Translations under genes and position numbers: made by a program
The notes under the pieces: model-generated
What the model was told of the DNA's origin: nothing
Seen by the model: only the letters and a program-made list of their open reading frames with translations
Databases searched by the model: none
In this document: positions 26,955 to 36,124 of the stretch, one piece after another
Position numbering within the stretch: position 1 is the stretch's first letter
Layout: each line of letters starts with the position of its first letter
NCBI GenBank assembly: GCA_039105265.1
Contig: JAPFFF010000009.1
Location: 1,798,001 to 1,862,000, forward strand
DNA length: 64,000 nt
Direction of reading: 5' to 3'
Origin: Tritrichomonas musculus
Lineage: Eukaryota; Parabasalia; Tritrichomonadida; Tritrichomonadidae

Positions 26955-27594
26955 ATTAATAAGGCAGAATTTAAAGGCAATTGTCTTGATCAAGGAAAAA
27001 TCAAAAATAGAGTACTACAAGCTAAATGGTTTTTTAGATTTTTAATTAATTTATATATATTTAAAATATAGTGACCAAAATATTTAACAATTCATATCTA
27101 TGATTTGTTTTTTCTGATAAATTCTTAGATAAATTAAAAATAATTTTATAAAAAAAAATCCATTGAAATATTTAACTTTTTCAAAAAATTATTTAATGAT
27201 TTTAATAAAAAGAAGATTTAAAAATATTTTTCTATAAAAAAAGGATCATGTTAGTATATATTTTTTTAATAAATATTATCTAATTATTTGAATATATTAA
27301 TTAAAAAAATCAGCGCAAATTTTTCCAAAAAATGCATTTATAAAATTCAATGAAAATCGGTTATTATCATAAAGTTGACCATGACAATCATCTTTTGAAT
27401 ACATTTTATATTATTAAAATAAAACAATTATTTTTAAAAATAAAAATATTTTATCAAATTAAGAATTAATTTAATTTAATTTATTAAATCTCTTAACTTT
27501 TGATTAAATTAATTAATTATTCGACTATTTTTTTGTCTGAAATATGATTTATAATATTCTTTCCTATATATATGTGAATTTCTTGGCTATTCAG
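26955..27594. other. AT-rich gene-free stretch
   Basis: About 640 bp of strongly AT-rich DNA with A- and T-runs, between the inverted-repeat arm and a broken gene. I see no coding stretch, RNA gene or clear repeat in it. The 26217-26881 interval is equally empty apart from the hairpin and a 61-codon frame (26306-26491) whose composition does not differ from chance. Confidence 0.6.
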
Positions 27595-27935
27595 TTAGTT
27601 AGCCCTCTCTTTTGGATTTAATCTGAGATATATGACTTTCATAGTTGAATAAAAATTGCCTATTATTTTATCATAACTTTTCAGTTGAAATTGAATATCA
27701 TTCATTTTAAAATCAACTTTTTCAGAAAGCATTTCTAGCGCTTGTTTTTATTTTTTTGTATTTTGGCATTTTTAGCGTTTGTTGTGTCTTTTACAGGAGA
27801 TATGTTTTGATTATATTTTGGGATTCTCTTTTCTCTTGCTTTTTTTAATGTACCATCAATTATTTTTTCTTTTCCCTTAACATTATTAAGTTGATTTGCG
27901 CGAGAAAACTTTGAAGATTTGTTCGTGAAACTCAA
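27595..27935 (-). pseudogene. Broken gene fragment, unknown protein
   Basis: On the minus strand an ATG at 27935 opens a basic 66-codon frame ending KNAKIQKNKNKR. One frame over, the text continues naturally as LEMLSEKVDFKMNDIQFQLKSYD and then NFYSTMKVIYLRLNPKERAN, ending at 27595. The second part has the composition of a real helical protein, so the two pieces look like one gene split by a frame change. No family is recognised. It may instead be two unrelated chance frames. Confidence 0.3.
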
Positions 27936-28524
27936 TTTATTTGTAAAATATTTAGTATAAACTTCTCAAAATATACAATATATGATAAATATCTTTTTCT
28001 AAAAAATCTGCGCCAAATTTTTGAAAAAAAGTGGATTTATAATTTTAAATATGTCATTTAAATATCATATTAAAAAATTGTTCAAATCGTATAGAGAATT
28101 ATAAAATTATGGACAGTTTTTCAGTATTAATTATGAAAATTAATTGAAAATACAAACTTTTTCAATAGTTTTTTTAATTGCTATATTTATTATAAAAATA
28201 TCTCAAAATTTATCAGAAAAAAAATTTTCTTATTGATATTTTATATATATTTGTGGTATATATTGTTTGTGTATGATATTCTTTTTAAATAAACGAATGA
28301 TTTGGTTTTATCTTTTCAATTTTGAATGGTTTACATTTATGCTTGTAGTGCTCTTCAAAAATGTAAATGTCAGATTAGCTGAAGAAATGTCATACAAAAG
28401 AACTTTAAATACATTAATAATTATGGGACTTTCATTGAAATATTATAACCATGATATTTCACTAGCCAAAATTTTTTCTCATTCAGTTGAATACATTAAT
28501 TCAATTGATCTCATTACAACTTTT
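27936..28524. other. AT-rich spacer upstream of the O-mannosyltransferase gene
   Basis: About 590 bp. A 104-codon frame from 28267 runs into the next gene's start in another frame. Its first half is low-complexity Phe/Leu/Asn. The second half (RLAEEMSYKRTLNTLIIMGL) is more protein-like, so a gene relic cannot be excluded. No RNA gene or repeat was recognised. Confidence 0.4.
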
Positions 28525-28530
28525 TCATTA
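28525..28530 (+). promoter_or_regulatory. Trichomonad-type initiator (TCATTA)
   Basis: A TCATTA match with the putative start A at 28527 lies 29 nt upstream of the ATG at 28556. Motif and spacing agree with the known Trichomonas initiator. Start site not demonstrated. Confidence 0.4.
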
Positions 28531-28555
28531 AATACATTCAAATTTAATTTTTTGA

Positions 28556-30064
28556 ATGAAATCGAAGGAATTCTCACCTGACCTGAATGAAAACAAAACA
28601 GAAATTACATCAGATTCCAATCAAAAAAATGAAGAAGAAATTAAAAATATTAAACAAGATGTCCCTATTCAAATAAATACTAATACCATTATTGTTCCAT
28701 TTAATTGGAATGGATTTGATGCATTTTGCTTAATGATTTTAATATTCTTTGGTGTTTTTTGTCGTTTTTGGATTATCCAATACCCTCGCCATATGGTTTA
28801 CAAAGAAGACAATCAAATTCATGTTATCAATTCATATTTAAATGGATCTCTTTTTATCGATACGGAACCTCCATTCGCAAGTATGATTATGGCAGGCGTT
28901 TCTTATTTAGCTGATTACAATATAACATATACTCTTCCTCGAAAAGAATTTAATTATTCATATCATGATATGCAATATGTTGCATTGCGAACAACTCCGG
29001 CATTTTTTTCTACAATTACTATTCCACTTTCATTTTTCATTGTCAGAAGCTTTGGAGGAAGCCGATATGCTGCTTTCTCTGCTGGGCTTTTTGTTATGTT
29101 TGATTTTTTATTAATTTCACTTGGAAGACACATTTTTACAGATGGTATCATTCAATTTCTTGTTTCATTTACAATTTTTTTAATTTCCATATCAACTCAT
29201 TTTAATGAAGAATCAACGTCATTTATTGCTATAATTCTGTTTGAATCCATTTTTACAGGATTTTCAATTTCGTCATCGGTATCAGCCATAGGATTATGGG
29301 TTTTTGTCATCATTTATAATGTTACATATAATAAGAAATTTCATATAAGTGCTTTATTGCTCAACCTATTCATTCCAATCATAATATTTGTCTTTTGCTT
29401 TGCCTACCAAGTTACACTTATGCCATATCATTCGTCATATGACTTAATTCTCAGCGATGACTTTAAGGCATATTTATTTAACCCTGGCCAAAAAGTTGAT
29501 ATTCATCATTCAACTATTTTAGAAAGAGCATTTGAATTAATTCATGCAATGTTTTATTTAAGGAAAAAAGAAACTAATCATGCTCAAATACCTCTTATAA
29601 ATTCACCTCCTTCGAACGTCAACAATAACAAATGGTATTTATGGCCATTTATGGCTACCAAATGGGTTGTTTTATGGACCCAAAAAGAACGATACGTATC
29701 TTGCTTTGGTAATATTACAACATGGTGGCCAATTTGCATTGGAATATTTCTTTGCTTATTGAAGTTCTTTTTAGTAGGCAAAATCAATTCAAAATCACAA
29801 ATACTTTGTTTGGGGTACCTTACTTCTCTTGTAACTTTTATATTTTATCCTAGTTTGAGAGGACTTTGTGATTATGAAATTTCTTTAATTTTTGGATTAT
29901 TATTCCTTCCTCTTTTTATTGAAGAAGAATTTAGCGAAGAATGCAACGGATTTTTGTTTACTGCATTGATTTTTGTCTCTGGCTTCATATTCATTTTATG
30001 GGCGCCTCTTGTTTATGGATATGAAAATTTCGATATGAGATTCTTTCCTTACTTCGCTAAATGA
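28556..30064 (+). CDS. Protein O-mannosyltransferase (PMT/GT39) family, compact form without MIR domains
   Basis: PMT enzymes move mannose from dolichyl phosphate to Ser/Thr of proteins in the endoplasmic reticulum. After a 45-residue polar N-terminus, a first membrane segment leads into KEDNQIHVINSYLNGSLFIDTEPPFAS, which aligns with the family's FDEVHF ... HPPLAK luminal loop. Then come ALRTTPAFFSTITIPLSF and the RHIFTDGIIQF segment. The C-terminal part has KWYLWPFMATKW and GNITTWW, matching the PMT C-terminal membrane domain. I count about nine or ten membrane segments. The loop that normally carries MIR domains is short (~60 residues). In the DE motif the Glu is kept and the Asp appears as Lys by eye. 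The His of HPP is Glu. Family call firm, activity uncertain. Confidence 0.8.
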   Translation: MKSKEFSPDLNENKTEITSDSNQKNEEEIKNIKQDVPIQINTNTIIVPFNWNGFDAFCLMILIFFGVFCRFWIIQYPRHMVYKEDNQIHVINSYLNGSLFIDTEPPFASMIMAGVSYLADYNITYTLPRKEFNYSYHDMQYVALRTTPAFFSTITIPLSFFIVRSFGGSRYAAFSAGLFVMFDFLLISLGRHIFTDGIIQFLVSFTIFLISISTHFNEESTSFIAIILFESIFTGFSISSSVSAIGLWVFVIIYNVTYNKKFHISALLLNLFIPIIIFVFCFAYQVTLMPYHSSYDLILSDDFKAYLFNPGQKVDIHHSTILERAFELIHAMFYLRKKETNHAQIPLINSPPSNVNNNKWYLWPFMATKWVVLWTQKERYVSCFGNITTWWPICIGIFLCLLKFFLVGKINSKSQILCLGYLTSLVTFIFYPSLRGLCDYEISLIFGLLFLPLFIEEEFSEECNGFLFTALIFVSGFIFILWAPLVYGYENFDMRFFPYFAK

Positions 30065-30352
30065 ACACTTCAGTCCTTTTTTTATTGAATATCATGAAAT
30101 AAATTATATTGTTGTTATTATTTTTGCATATTTTTTGAAGTTTTTTTTTTTAATCTATTTGAATGCTTAAAAAGATAATACATTGTTTATATTTATTTAT
30201 ATATAACTACATTCAGAACAAAGCAATATTAGCTTTTTTTTAGTAGAGAGCCATTGATAATTCCACTTTAAATAATTTTATATTAAATTGAAAATTAAAA
30301 AATTCGTTAAAATAAAAACAGTTTATTGAGAAATTCTGTAATAAAACACATA

Positions 30353-30904
30353 TCAACGATGATCAAAATGCGCATTAGCTTCTAGATAATCTATAACAAG
30401 AATTGGATATTTACATTTTGCTATTGTCGATGTTAATTCTTTAATTGAACCATCTGGCATTGTCAAAATAAAGTAAATTTTGTCATTGTTTTTGTAAGCA
30501 TCTGTAATTTTAGGCTGAGGCTTATTTTTATCTTTTTCATTCTGATAGAAGATTTTAGGGCCAATTTTTTTCGATGGCGGAGGAATATTTTGGGGAACAA
30601 TAAGCAATCTTAAATCTTTTGTTTTTGGCCCTCGTTTTTTGCTCTTCTCGTTGGCGGATTGGTCGTCTGAATATGAATCCTCATATTCTTCTTCTTCCTC
30701 ACCTGTTAAATATTTTTTAATTAATTCAGGACAGTGTAAATTCTCTTCATTTTCCCATGTATCAAATTTATGTGAAAATCTTTTCCATTTCACTAAATAT
30801 TGTATCTTTCCATAATGATTTTGACGAGCACGCAATATTGCTTCAACTTCGTATTGCGGTAATCCATCACTATCATGTTCAGATGATTCATCTGTCTCGC
30901 TCAT
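30353..30904 (-). CDS. HP1-like protein: chromodomain plus chromoshadow-like C-terminus
   Basis: Chromodomains read methylated histone H3 tails and HP1 dimerises through its chromoshadow domain to compact chromatin. Here the chromodomain spans residues ~16-70 (QYEVEAILRARQ, QYLVKWKRFSHKFDTWENEENL). Aromatic cage candidates are Tyr at its start, the Trp of VKWK and the Phe of KRFSH in place of the usual Tyr. An acidic, then basic hinge follows (EEEEYEDSYSDDQ, KSKKRGPKTK). The last ~50 residues (KITDAYKNNDKIYFILTMPDGS ... KYPILVIDYLEANAHF) have the strand-strand-helix pattern of a chromoshadow domain. The length of 183 aa is close to animal HP1 (about 180-210). It lies tail-to-tail with the mannosyltransferase gene. 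Confidence 0.82.
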   Translation of the reverse strand: MSETDESSEHDSDGLPQYEVEAILRARQNHYGKIQYLVKWKRFSHKFDTWENEENLHCPELIKKYLTGEEEEEYEDSYSDDQSANEKSKKRGPKTKDLRLLIVPQNIPPPSKKIGPKIFYQNEKDKNKPQPKITDAYKNNDKIYFILTMPDGSIKELTSTIAKCKYPILVIDYLEANAHFDHR

Positions 30905-31094
30905 TTAAATTTTTAAACGGAATTGAAAGAATTGACCTTATATCTAAAAATTTTGACCAAGAACGAACATATTTTGAATAAAAATTATAAGAAAGAATAT
31001 GCTTGTAACAAATACAAATATAAATTATCATCAATGCTTTTTTTTATTTATTTTTAAATTAAAAACCCTAGGAAATGGTTATCACAAATCGTTT

Positions 31095-32843
31095 TTAATG
31101 ATTTGATTTATTTCCAGTTCGGAGGGATGCGCCATTTGATGTTATTCTTTTCTTTCTTAGAGCGGATGGGTCTTTGGGTGACTGATTAATCCTTGGTTCA
31201 CTTGCTGTAGGAGTCATTTTTTGGTTATCTATTGAATATGGCTTTGGGCCAACTCTTGGTGAAGTAGAGCGCGATGCAAAATTGATATTCATAGGATTTT
31301 CTGGTTTAAGATTATATTTGAAATAATCTTCCAATTGACGGATCGTCATTTCACTATCTTCAGTTCTAGGAGTTTGATCCTCCAATTCTCTTAAACCTTG
31401 CACAAGAAAGCTTTTTGGCGCATAATCGAGTTCATCAAACTTTCTAATAAGTAAGTCACGAATTTCATCATTTTTATATCTACCAAACAATTCCCATAAT
31501 GCACAAACAGCATCATAAGCAGAATCCCAATCAAGCAAACGTCTGAATTCCAAATCCAGACGTGTATCAATATCATCATAATTAGGATTCCTAACATCTT
31601 TTACGTTTCCATTTAAATTATCATCATCCTGAAAAACGTCAAAGAGAGATTCAGGATAACTTGGCGTCTTATTTAATTCTTGCTTTCGACGCTCAATAAA
31701 GTCTCTGTAGCATTTATCAACAAATTCACTTGAAATTCCTTGGAATTGTGGTGAAATTGGTATTTGAAGATAAATTTTAAGCAACAAAAATGGATCACAA
31801 ATTGTGTTAAGTTGATAAATGAGTTCTAATATTGAGTTTTTAGCTTCAATGCTTGATTGGAATGAATAAGATCGAAGCGCGAGTGATAATAAAGTTTCTG
31901 GTGAACGATGTGGAAATTCATTGCAATTGTCTAGTTCATTTTTAATTTGAAGTAAAATGGCTGTTGGAGAGCCATACTGACCTTTTTCAATATCATCAAG
32001 TAGAATATTTAAGGTTTCCATGTTAGTAATAGAACGTGAATGAGGAGAGCCTCTAGGAGATCGTTGATCAGTATATAAGTCTAGCGACGATGAAGAATTA
32101 TTATTACTATATAAAGATCTGTCTGGAACTTTGGCTTGAATCTTCTTTCTGAGTTCATCACATGAGAGTCCTAGTCTGATATTATCTTTAACATTTTCTA
32201 ATGGGCGCAAAATTGTTTTTTCAATTAATCTTGATTCGCTTATTTCAAAATTAAATCTATCATACAAAAGAGCGACTGTATCAATTTGGAAAGCATTAAT
32301 TTTATTTTTTTTGATGTATATTTCAAGACAATTGAGCAAGTGCCTCATGAAAATTGATGGAGAAAAATGTTCAGCTAAAAATAATATATATGGCTCTACA
32401 AATGCTTTATCTTTCTCATTTGGAATTCTATATATAGTAAAAGGTATTATTACATCTAAAATGTCTTCGCTCACTAACTTTGGATTAACTGATCCTAAGA
32501 ATTTTTGAATAAAGTTCACAGGGATATGCCTGAAATTTTCTAATGGCAAACCTAAGCACATCGCTGCATAAAGAAGAGTGAAATTGGGTATTTTTAAAAA
32601 ATATGTTGCTTTTGTTTGATAAAGACTTCTGAACTTTTCAAATGAGTTTTGAAATTCCATAATAACTTTCGATTTAGGCTTTATTTGTTTTTTAATACTA
32701 CTTTCAAGTGGACACTTATCATCTGAAAAGAGGAAAGAGGCGATTTCATTTCTCATATCGTCAGGAAGGATGTTAAAGTCCCTAAATTCATTTGGAATGA
32801 TAATATCGCTTGGTAACAAAGTTCGGGAAGAATGTCTTGACAT
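31095..32843 (-). CDS. Unknown 582-aa helical protein
   Basis: Not recognised. The first ~40 residues include LPDDMRNEIASFLF, an F-box-like short helix. A long helical region follows (~60-420) with many Leu/Ile/Phe at helix spacing, resembling repeat proteins of ARM/HEAT type without a clear repeat. A disordered insert (SLYSNNNSSSSLDLYTDQRSPRGSPHSR) separates two helical blocks. The last ~80 residues are basic, Ser/Pro-rich and probably phosphorylated. No catalytic motif or membrane segment is visible. It is divergent from the doublecortin-ATPase gene, with a 380-bp shared spacer. Confidence 0.7.
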   Translation of the reverse strand: MSRHSSRTLLPSDIIIPNEFRDFNILPDDMRNEIASFLFSDDKCPLESSIKKQIKPKSKVIMEFQNSFEKFRSLYQTKATYFLKIPNFTLLYAAMCLGLPLENFRHIPVNFIQKFLGSVNPKLVSEDILDVIIPFTIYRIPNEKDKAFVEPYILFLAEHFSPSIFMRHLLNCLEIYIKKNKINAFQIDTVALLYDRFNFEISESRLIEKTILRPLENVKDNIRLGLSCDELRKKIQAKVPDRSLYSNNNSSSSLDLYTDQRSPRGSPHSRSITNMETLNILLDDIEKGQYGSPTAILLQIKNELDNCNEFPHRSPETLLSLALRSYSFQSSIEAKNSILELIYQLNTICDPFLLLKIYLQIPISPQFQGISSEFVDKCYRDFIERRKQELNKTPSYPESLFDVFQDDDNLNGNVKDVRNPNYDDIDTRLDLEFRRLLDWDSAYDAVCALWELFGRYKNDEIRDLLIRKFDELDYAPKSFLVQGLRELEDQTPRTEDSEMTIRQLEDYFKYNLKPENPMNINFASRSTSPRVGPKPYSIDNQKMTPTASEPRINQSPKDPSALRKKRITSNGASLRTGNKSNH

Positions 32844-33090
32844 ATGTGTTTGGTATTTGTTTGTCTGATTTTTTGAATAATTTTGAAATAAAACCTTTTA
32901 ACGTCTTTCTTCAAAATTGTACATTTGATCATTGTAAATAATTCAATTTTTAGGTTAATCTTTCAAAAAATTATATTGTACGTTTAGAACTGTTCCCAAA
33001 TGAATTTCCAAAATCATTCTCATTATTTGCAATCATTGTATTGTGTAATGAAATTTCATTAAAATTCACCATGCACAATCTTTTCATTTT
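32844..33090. other. Divergent spacer (left part)
   Basis: This AT-rich part of the 380-bp divergent spacer between two host genes contains no coding sequence. The duplicated 38-bp block and a small upstream frame in its right part are listed separately. Confidence 0.5.
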
Positions 33091-33165
33091 TGACCAAAAA
33101 AATAATCAATTCTCAAATTCATAATATATGACCAAAATAATCATCAATTATCAATTCATTTAAAT
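33091..33165 (+). repeat. Two tandem ~38-bp copies in a divergent promoter
   Basis: The block beginning tgaccaaaaaaataatcaat at 33091 recurs from 33129 as a shortened, diverged copy (tgaccaaaataatcatcaat ... tcaattcat). The second copy ends in TCATTT, a match to the trichomonad initiator (A at 33158). It may be a duplicated regulatory element, or chance in AT-rich DNA. Confidence 0.45.
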
Positions 33166-33182
33166 TTGAATATCGATTCAAA

Positions 33183-33227
33183 ATGGTTTACACAAAAAAC
33201 CAAAAAAGAAAAAAAAATATAAAATGA
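33183..33227 (+). promoter_or_regulatory. Small upstream frame overlapping the next start (ATGA)
   Basis: An ATG at 33183 opens a 14-codon frame (MVYTKNQKRKKNIK) whose TGA at 33225-33227 overlaps the main ATG at 33224 in the form ATGA. If transcription starts at the TCATTT at 33156-33161, this frame would be the first in the messenger and could regulate or couple translation. If the start is nearer, it is not transcribed. Confidence 0.35.
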
Positions 33228-36124
33228 ATTTAGACTACAGACTGACAGATACCCAATACAAAAAAGCACCACTTACTAAATCCCAAGGTCGTTTAGTTGA
33301 TATGAATGACTTTAATAATAATCAAAAAAGATTTTATATTTTACCAAGATATTTTCCTAAACCAAACGAAAAAGACAAACAAATTAAGTGGAAAGTTTCA
33401 ATGGAAGTTGCAGCAAGCACTTATATTTCTCAAGATCTCAATGTTTCTACTCTTTTAAATGACAGCCGTGATATTTTATCACTCAATTATACACCAGATT
33501 GTATTGTTAGAAATGACACAAACGAAAAGGTTACTGATCTTAAAACAATTCCATCTGGCACTTTCTTATATGTTAAACGTGATGTTGAACCTCAATTTAA
33601 ATCGAAGCGATTAAGGCTATTTCGTAATTCAGAATTAAGAAAAGATGGGAAACTATACCATACGAAGAAAGGCGGTATAGATCAACTTCTTAAAGATTCA
33701 AAAACATTATTGAAGTTTCAACCAAATGAAAACCCAACCAAACTTTATCTCTCGAACGGAAATGAATTACGTGATTTAGATTCTCTCAACGATGATATAA
33801 CAACAGATGTAATAGTTTGCTTAGAACAAGATGAATTTATTAAATCACTTAATGATGATTCAGTTTTTAACCAAAACGAAATTAAAACTGAAAATCCACT
33901 TATGGAACAGTCAGATAATATACACAATTATATTCTTGGTATGTCGAATATTTCAATTGAAAAAGCGAAAAATTATGCCAAGTGCGCGGCTTTTCAAATG
34001 TTAACAGAGAAAGAGAGAAGGATTCATCCAGAAGCACAAAAAATACGTCAAATAATGAAGGGAACTCATCAGCAAGGATTTAACCAGCAAATGGCCTCAC
34101 AAATGATAATACCACCAATTTCCGATGAATTCATTACAAACGCTATAGTAAGAAAAAGTATTGATATTTTGGATGATAATGAACTAGGAAAAGTTAGATA
34201 CGTCATTAGTGGTGCAAGCGGAAGTGGAAAAACCACTTTTCTTTACTACTTTGCGAATACTTTGGTTAGGAAGCTTAGGATATGCGATGAAGAGTTCAAC
34301 TTTCTATTATTCCCAATAAATTTCGAGAAATATAGAATATTTAAAGATGACCCACTTCAGTTATATAACTTATTCATCGAAACTGGATTTGAATCTGCAA
34401 ATTATACACGTTTTGAATTTATTCAATATTCATCTATTTTGAAACAATACTTGCTCCAGCTTCCAATACAAATGAACACAAAAAAGCCACCAATTAATTT
34501 CAAACCTTTTGAGGGTTTTTCTAATGAAGTTGTAAAATGCTTCCAAGATGGAGGAAAAAATATTGCAAATGTCTTACAAAAATTCCCTTCGCTTCTAGCA
34601 GAAGCAATTAATGTACAAAATGCTATTTTAATAATTGATCATTTCGATGAATTTGGAAGTGAATTTTGCTCGTCGTTTATGAAAGCATTTTCAAAAACAT
34701 CTTTTATTATTTCAACCAAAACCGATAAACTATTTTATCAAGTATTTCAAAAAACAAATGCTGTATTTTTATATACAGAAAATCTCTTAAATCCCAAAGA
34801 TGAAAGAATTTTATCCGTTCCTGAATTGAAATTACAATTAACTGCACAAAATTGCTTTGGATCTCCAGGATTTTTATCATCATTTACTGAAATTTGTGAT
34901 TTAGTAGAAAATTACAACAGCCATATTGAGACAGATCAATCTATAAGAGGTAAATTCCATAATATTAGATCAAAGTCTGAACTTTCAAGGAAATTTTATA
35001 TACGCCAAAAATTATTTAATTTATGTATTGCTCTTGAATCCGCTGGTTCTAAAGTCATAAAGAGTACAACATTAAATGGCCTTGGAGATACATCAGACAG
35101 CAATTTTTCATTTCAATTAACTGGAACTTTGGACATGGATAAATTAATGAAAGCTAGTAGTGACTCTGAAGAAGAGGATGAATCATACAACAATACTTAC
35201 AGTCCTCGTAATAGCTTTAGAAATAGTCCAGATAATAGTCCTGACAACCTAAGAAACTCGAGAAATAGTCCAAATAATAGTCTTACCAACCTACGAAACT
35301 CGAAAAATAGTCCAAATAATAGTCCTAACAACACAAGAAACTCGAGAAATAGCAGTCCAAATAGTTTCAGGAATAGCGGAAATAATAGCCCAGATAACTT
35401 TAATAATAGTAAAAATAGCAATTCAGCAAGACAAAGAAACAACAGCCCAGATAATTTCAATGATAATAAAAGTAGCAATTCATCTAGACTTAGGACCAAT
35501 AGAACCTACAGCCCAGAACATAAAGATGGAGATAGAAACAAAAATTCTAATAAATCAAATGGCAGCAGAAATAATAGCCCTGATAATTTCAGTAACTCAA
35601 GAAATAATTCGAATAAATTTAGGAATAGTTTAAATAATGGTCCAAACAATTTAAACGACTCTAGAAGCAACAAATCAAATAACAGAAATAGATTAAATGA
35701 TTTTAATTTTACTGATGAGTATGATAATGAAAATAATGAAGGATACGAACCTAATGATTATGATGATGAAGAATTCGATGATCACAATCGAGGAAATAAA
35801 CAGTTAAGCCGTGCAATAGACATCAATAAAAATAGTACTAGGAGCAGGGGAACTAGACAAACTTATAACAACAGCCCCAATTCTACACTAAATTCTAAAT
35901 CAGGCTTGAACAAACAGCAAAATCAAAGAATCTCTGACTTATCTAATAACGCCAACCCTAATGTTAAATTTGGCTCTATTTCCAACCAAGATAAGCCAAA
36001 ATCAGACAATTTCAATAAATCAAATACTTTAAATAGAACTTCACAAAAGCAAGAACCTTCTGGAAATAGCTTAATTAAGAAGAGAAAAAGTGATTTTGAT
36101 TCTACATCAGATGAGGATTATTAA
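33224..36124 (+). CDS. Tandem doublecortin-like domains fused to a NACHT-like P-loop ATPase, with Ser/Asn/Pro tail
   Basis: Doublecortin (DCX) domains bind microtubules. A first DCX-like unit lies at residues ~35-122 and a clearer second one at ~127-203 (KRLRLFRNSELRKDGKLYHTKKGGIDQLL). A P-loop GASGSGKT is at 330-337 and a Walker B of the form IIDHFDEF (D472, D475, E476) follows. The D-x-x-D-E pattern resembles NACHT/STAND ATPases. From ~640 the protein is low complexity. About fifteen NSPDN/NSPNN-type units supply many Ser-Pro sites, then acidic and basic disordered stretches follow. A microtubule-associated regulated scaffold is a reasonable inference. The gene family is not named. The ATG is chosen as the first in frame. 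Confidence 0.72.
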   Translation: MNLDYRLTDTQYKKAPLTKSQGRLVDMNDFNNNQKRFYILPRYFPKPNEKDKQIKWKVSMEVAASTYISQDLNVSTLLNDSRDILSLNYTPDCIVRNDTNEKVTDLKTIPSGTFLYVKRDVEPQFKSKRLRLFRNSELRKDGKLYHTKKGGIDQLLKDSKTLLKFQPNENPTKLYLSNGNELRDLDSLNDDITTDVIVCLEQDEFIKSLNDDSVFNQNEIKTENPLMEQSDNIHNYILGMSNISIEKAKNYAKCAAFQMLTEKERRIHPEAQKIRQIMKGTHQQGFNQQMASQMIIPPISDEFITNAIVRKSIDILDDNELGKVRYVISGASGSGKTTFLYYFANTLVRKLRICDEEFNFLLFPINFEKYRIFKDDPLQLYNLFIETGFESANYTRFEFIQYSSILKQYLLQLPIQMNTKKPPINFKPFEGFSNEVVKCFQDGGKNIANVLQKFPSLLAEAINVQNAILIIDHFDEFGSEFCSSFMKAFSKTSFIISTKTDKLFYQVFQKTNAVFLYTENLLNPKDERILSVPELKLQLTAQNCFGSPGFLSSFTEICDLVENYNSHIETDQSIRGKFHNIRSKSELSRKFYIRQKLFNLCIALESAGSKVIKSTTLNGLGDTSDSNFSFQLTGTLDMDKLMKASSDSEEEDESYNNTYSPRNSFRNSPDNSPDNLRNSRNSPNNSLTNLRNSKNSPNNSPNNTRNSRNSSPNSFRNSGNNSPDNFNNSKNSNSARQRNNSPDNFNDNKSSNSSRLRTNRTYSPEHKDGDRNKNSNKSNGSRNNSPDNFSNSRNNSNKFRNSLNNGPNNLNDSRSNKSNNRNRLNDFNFTDEYDNENNEGYEPNDYDDEEFDDHNRGNKQLSRAIDINKNSTRSRGTRQTYNNSPNSTLNSKSGLNKQQNQRISDLSNNANPNVKFGSISNQDKPKSDNFNKSNTLNRTSQKQEPSGNSLIKKRKSDFDSTSDEDY

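Noticed and set aside
28267-28581. 104-codon hydrophobic frame before the O-mannosyltransferase gene
   Set aside because: It overlaps the next gene's start in another frame and half of it is low-complexity Phe/Leu/Asn. Kept only as a possible relic in the spacer note.
30353-30904. Retrotransposon-derived chromodomain fragment
   Set aside because: The frame is clean and stands alone with a chromoshadow-like C-terminus and its own start. No integrase or reverse transcriptase sequence is adjacent.
35197-35499. Minus-strand Leu-rich frame
   Set aside because: Antisense of the Asn/Ser/Pro repeat tail in the DCX-ATPase gene.
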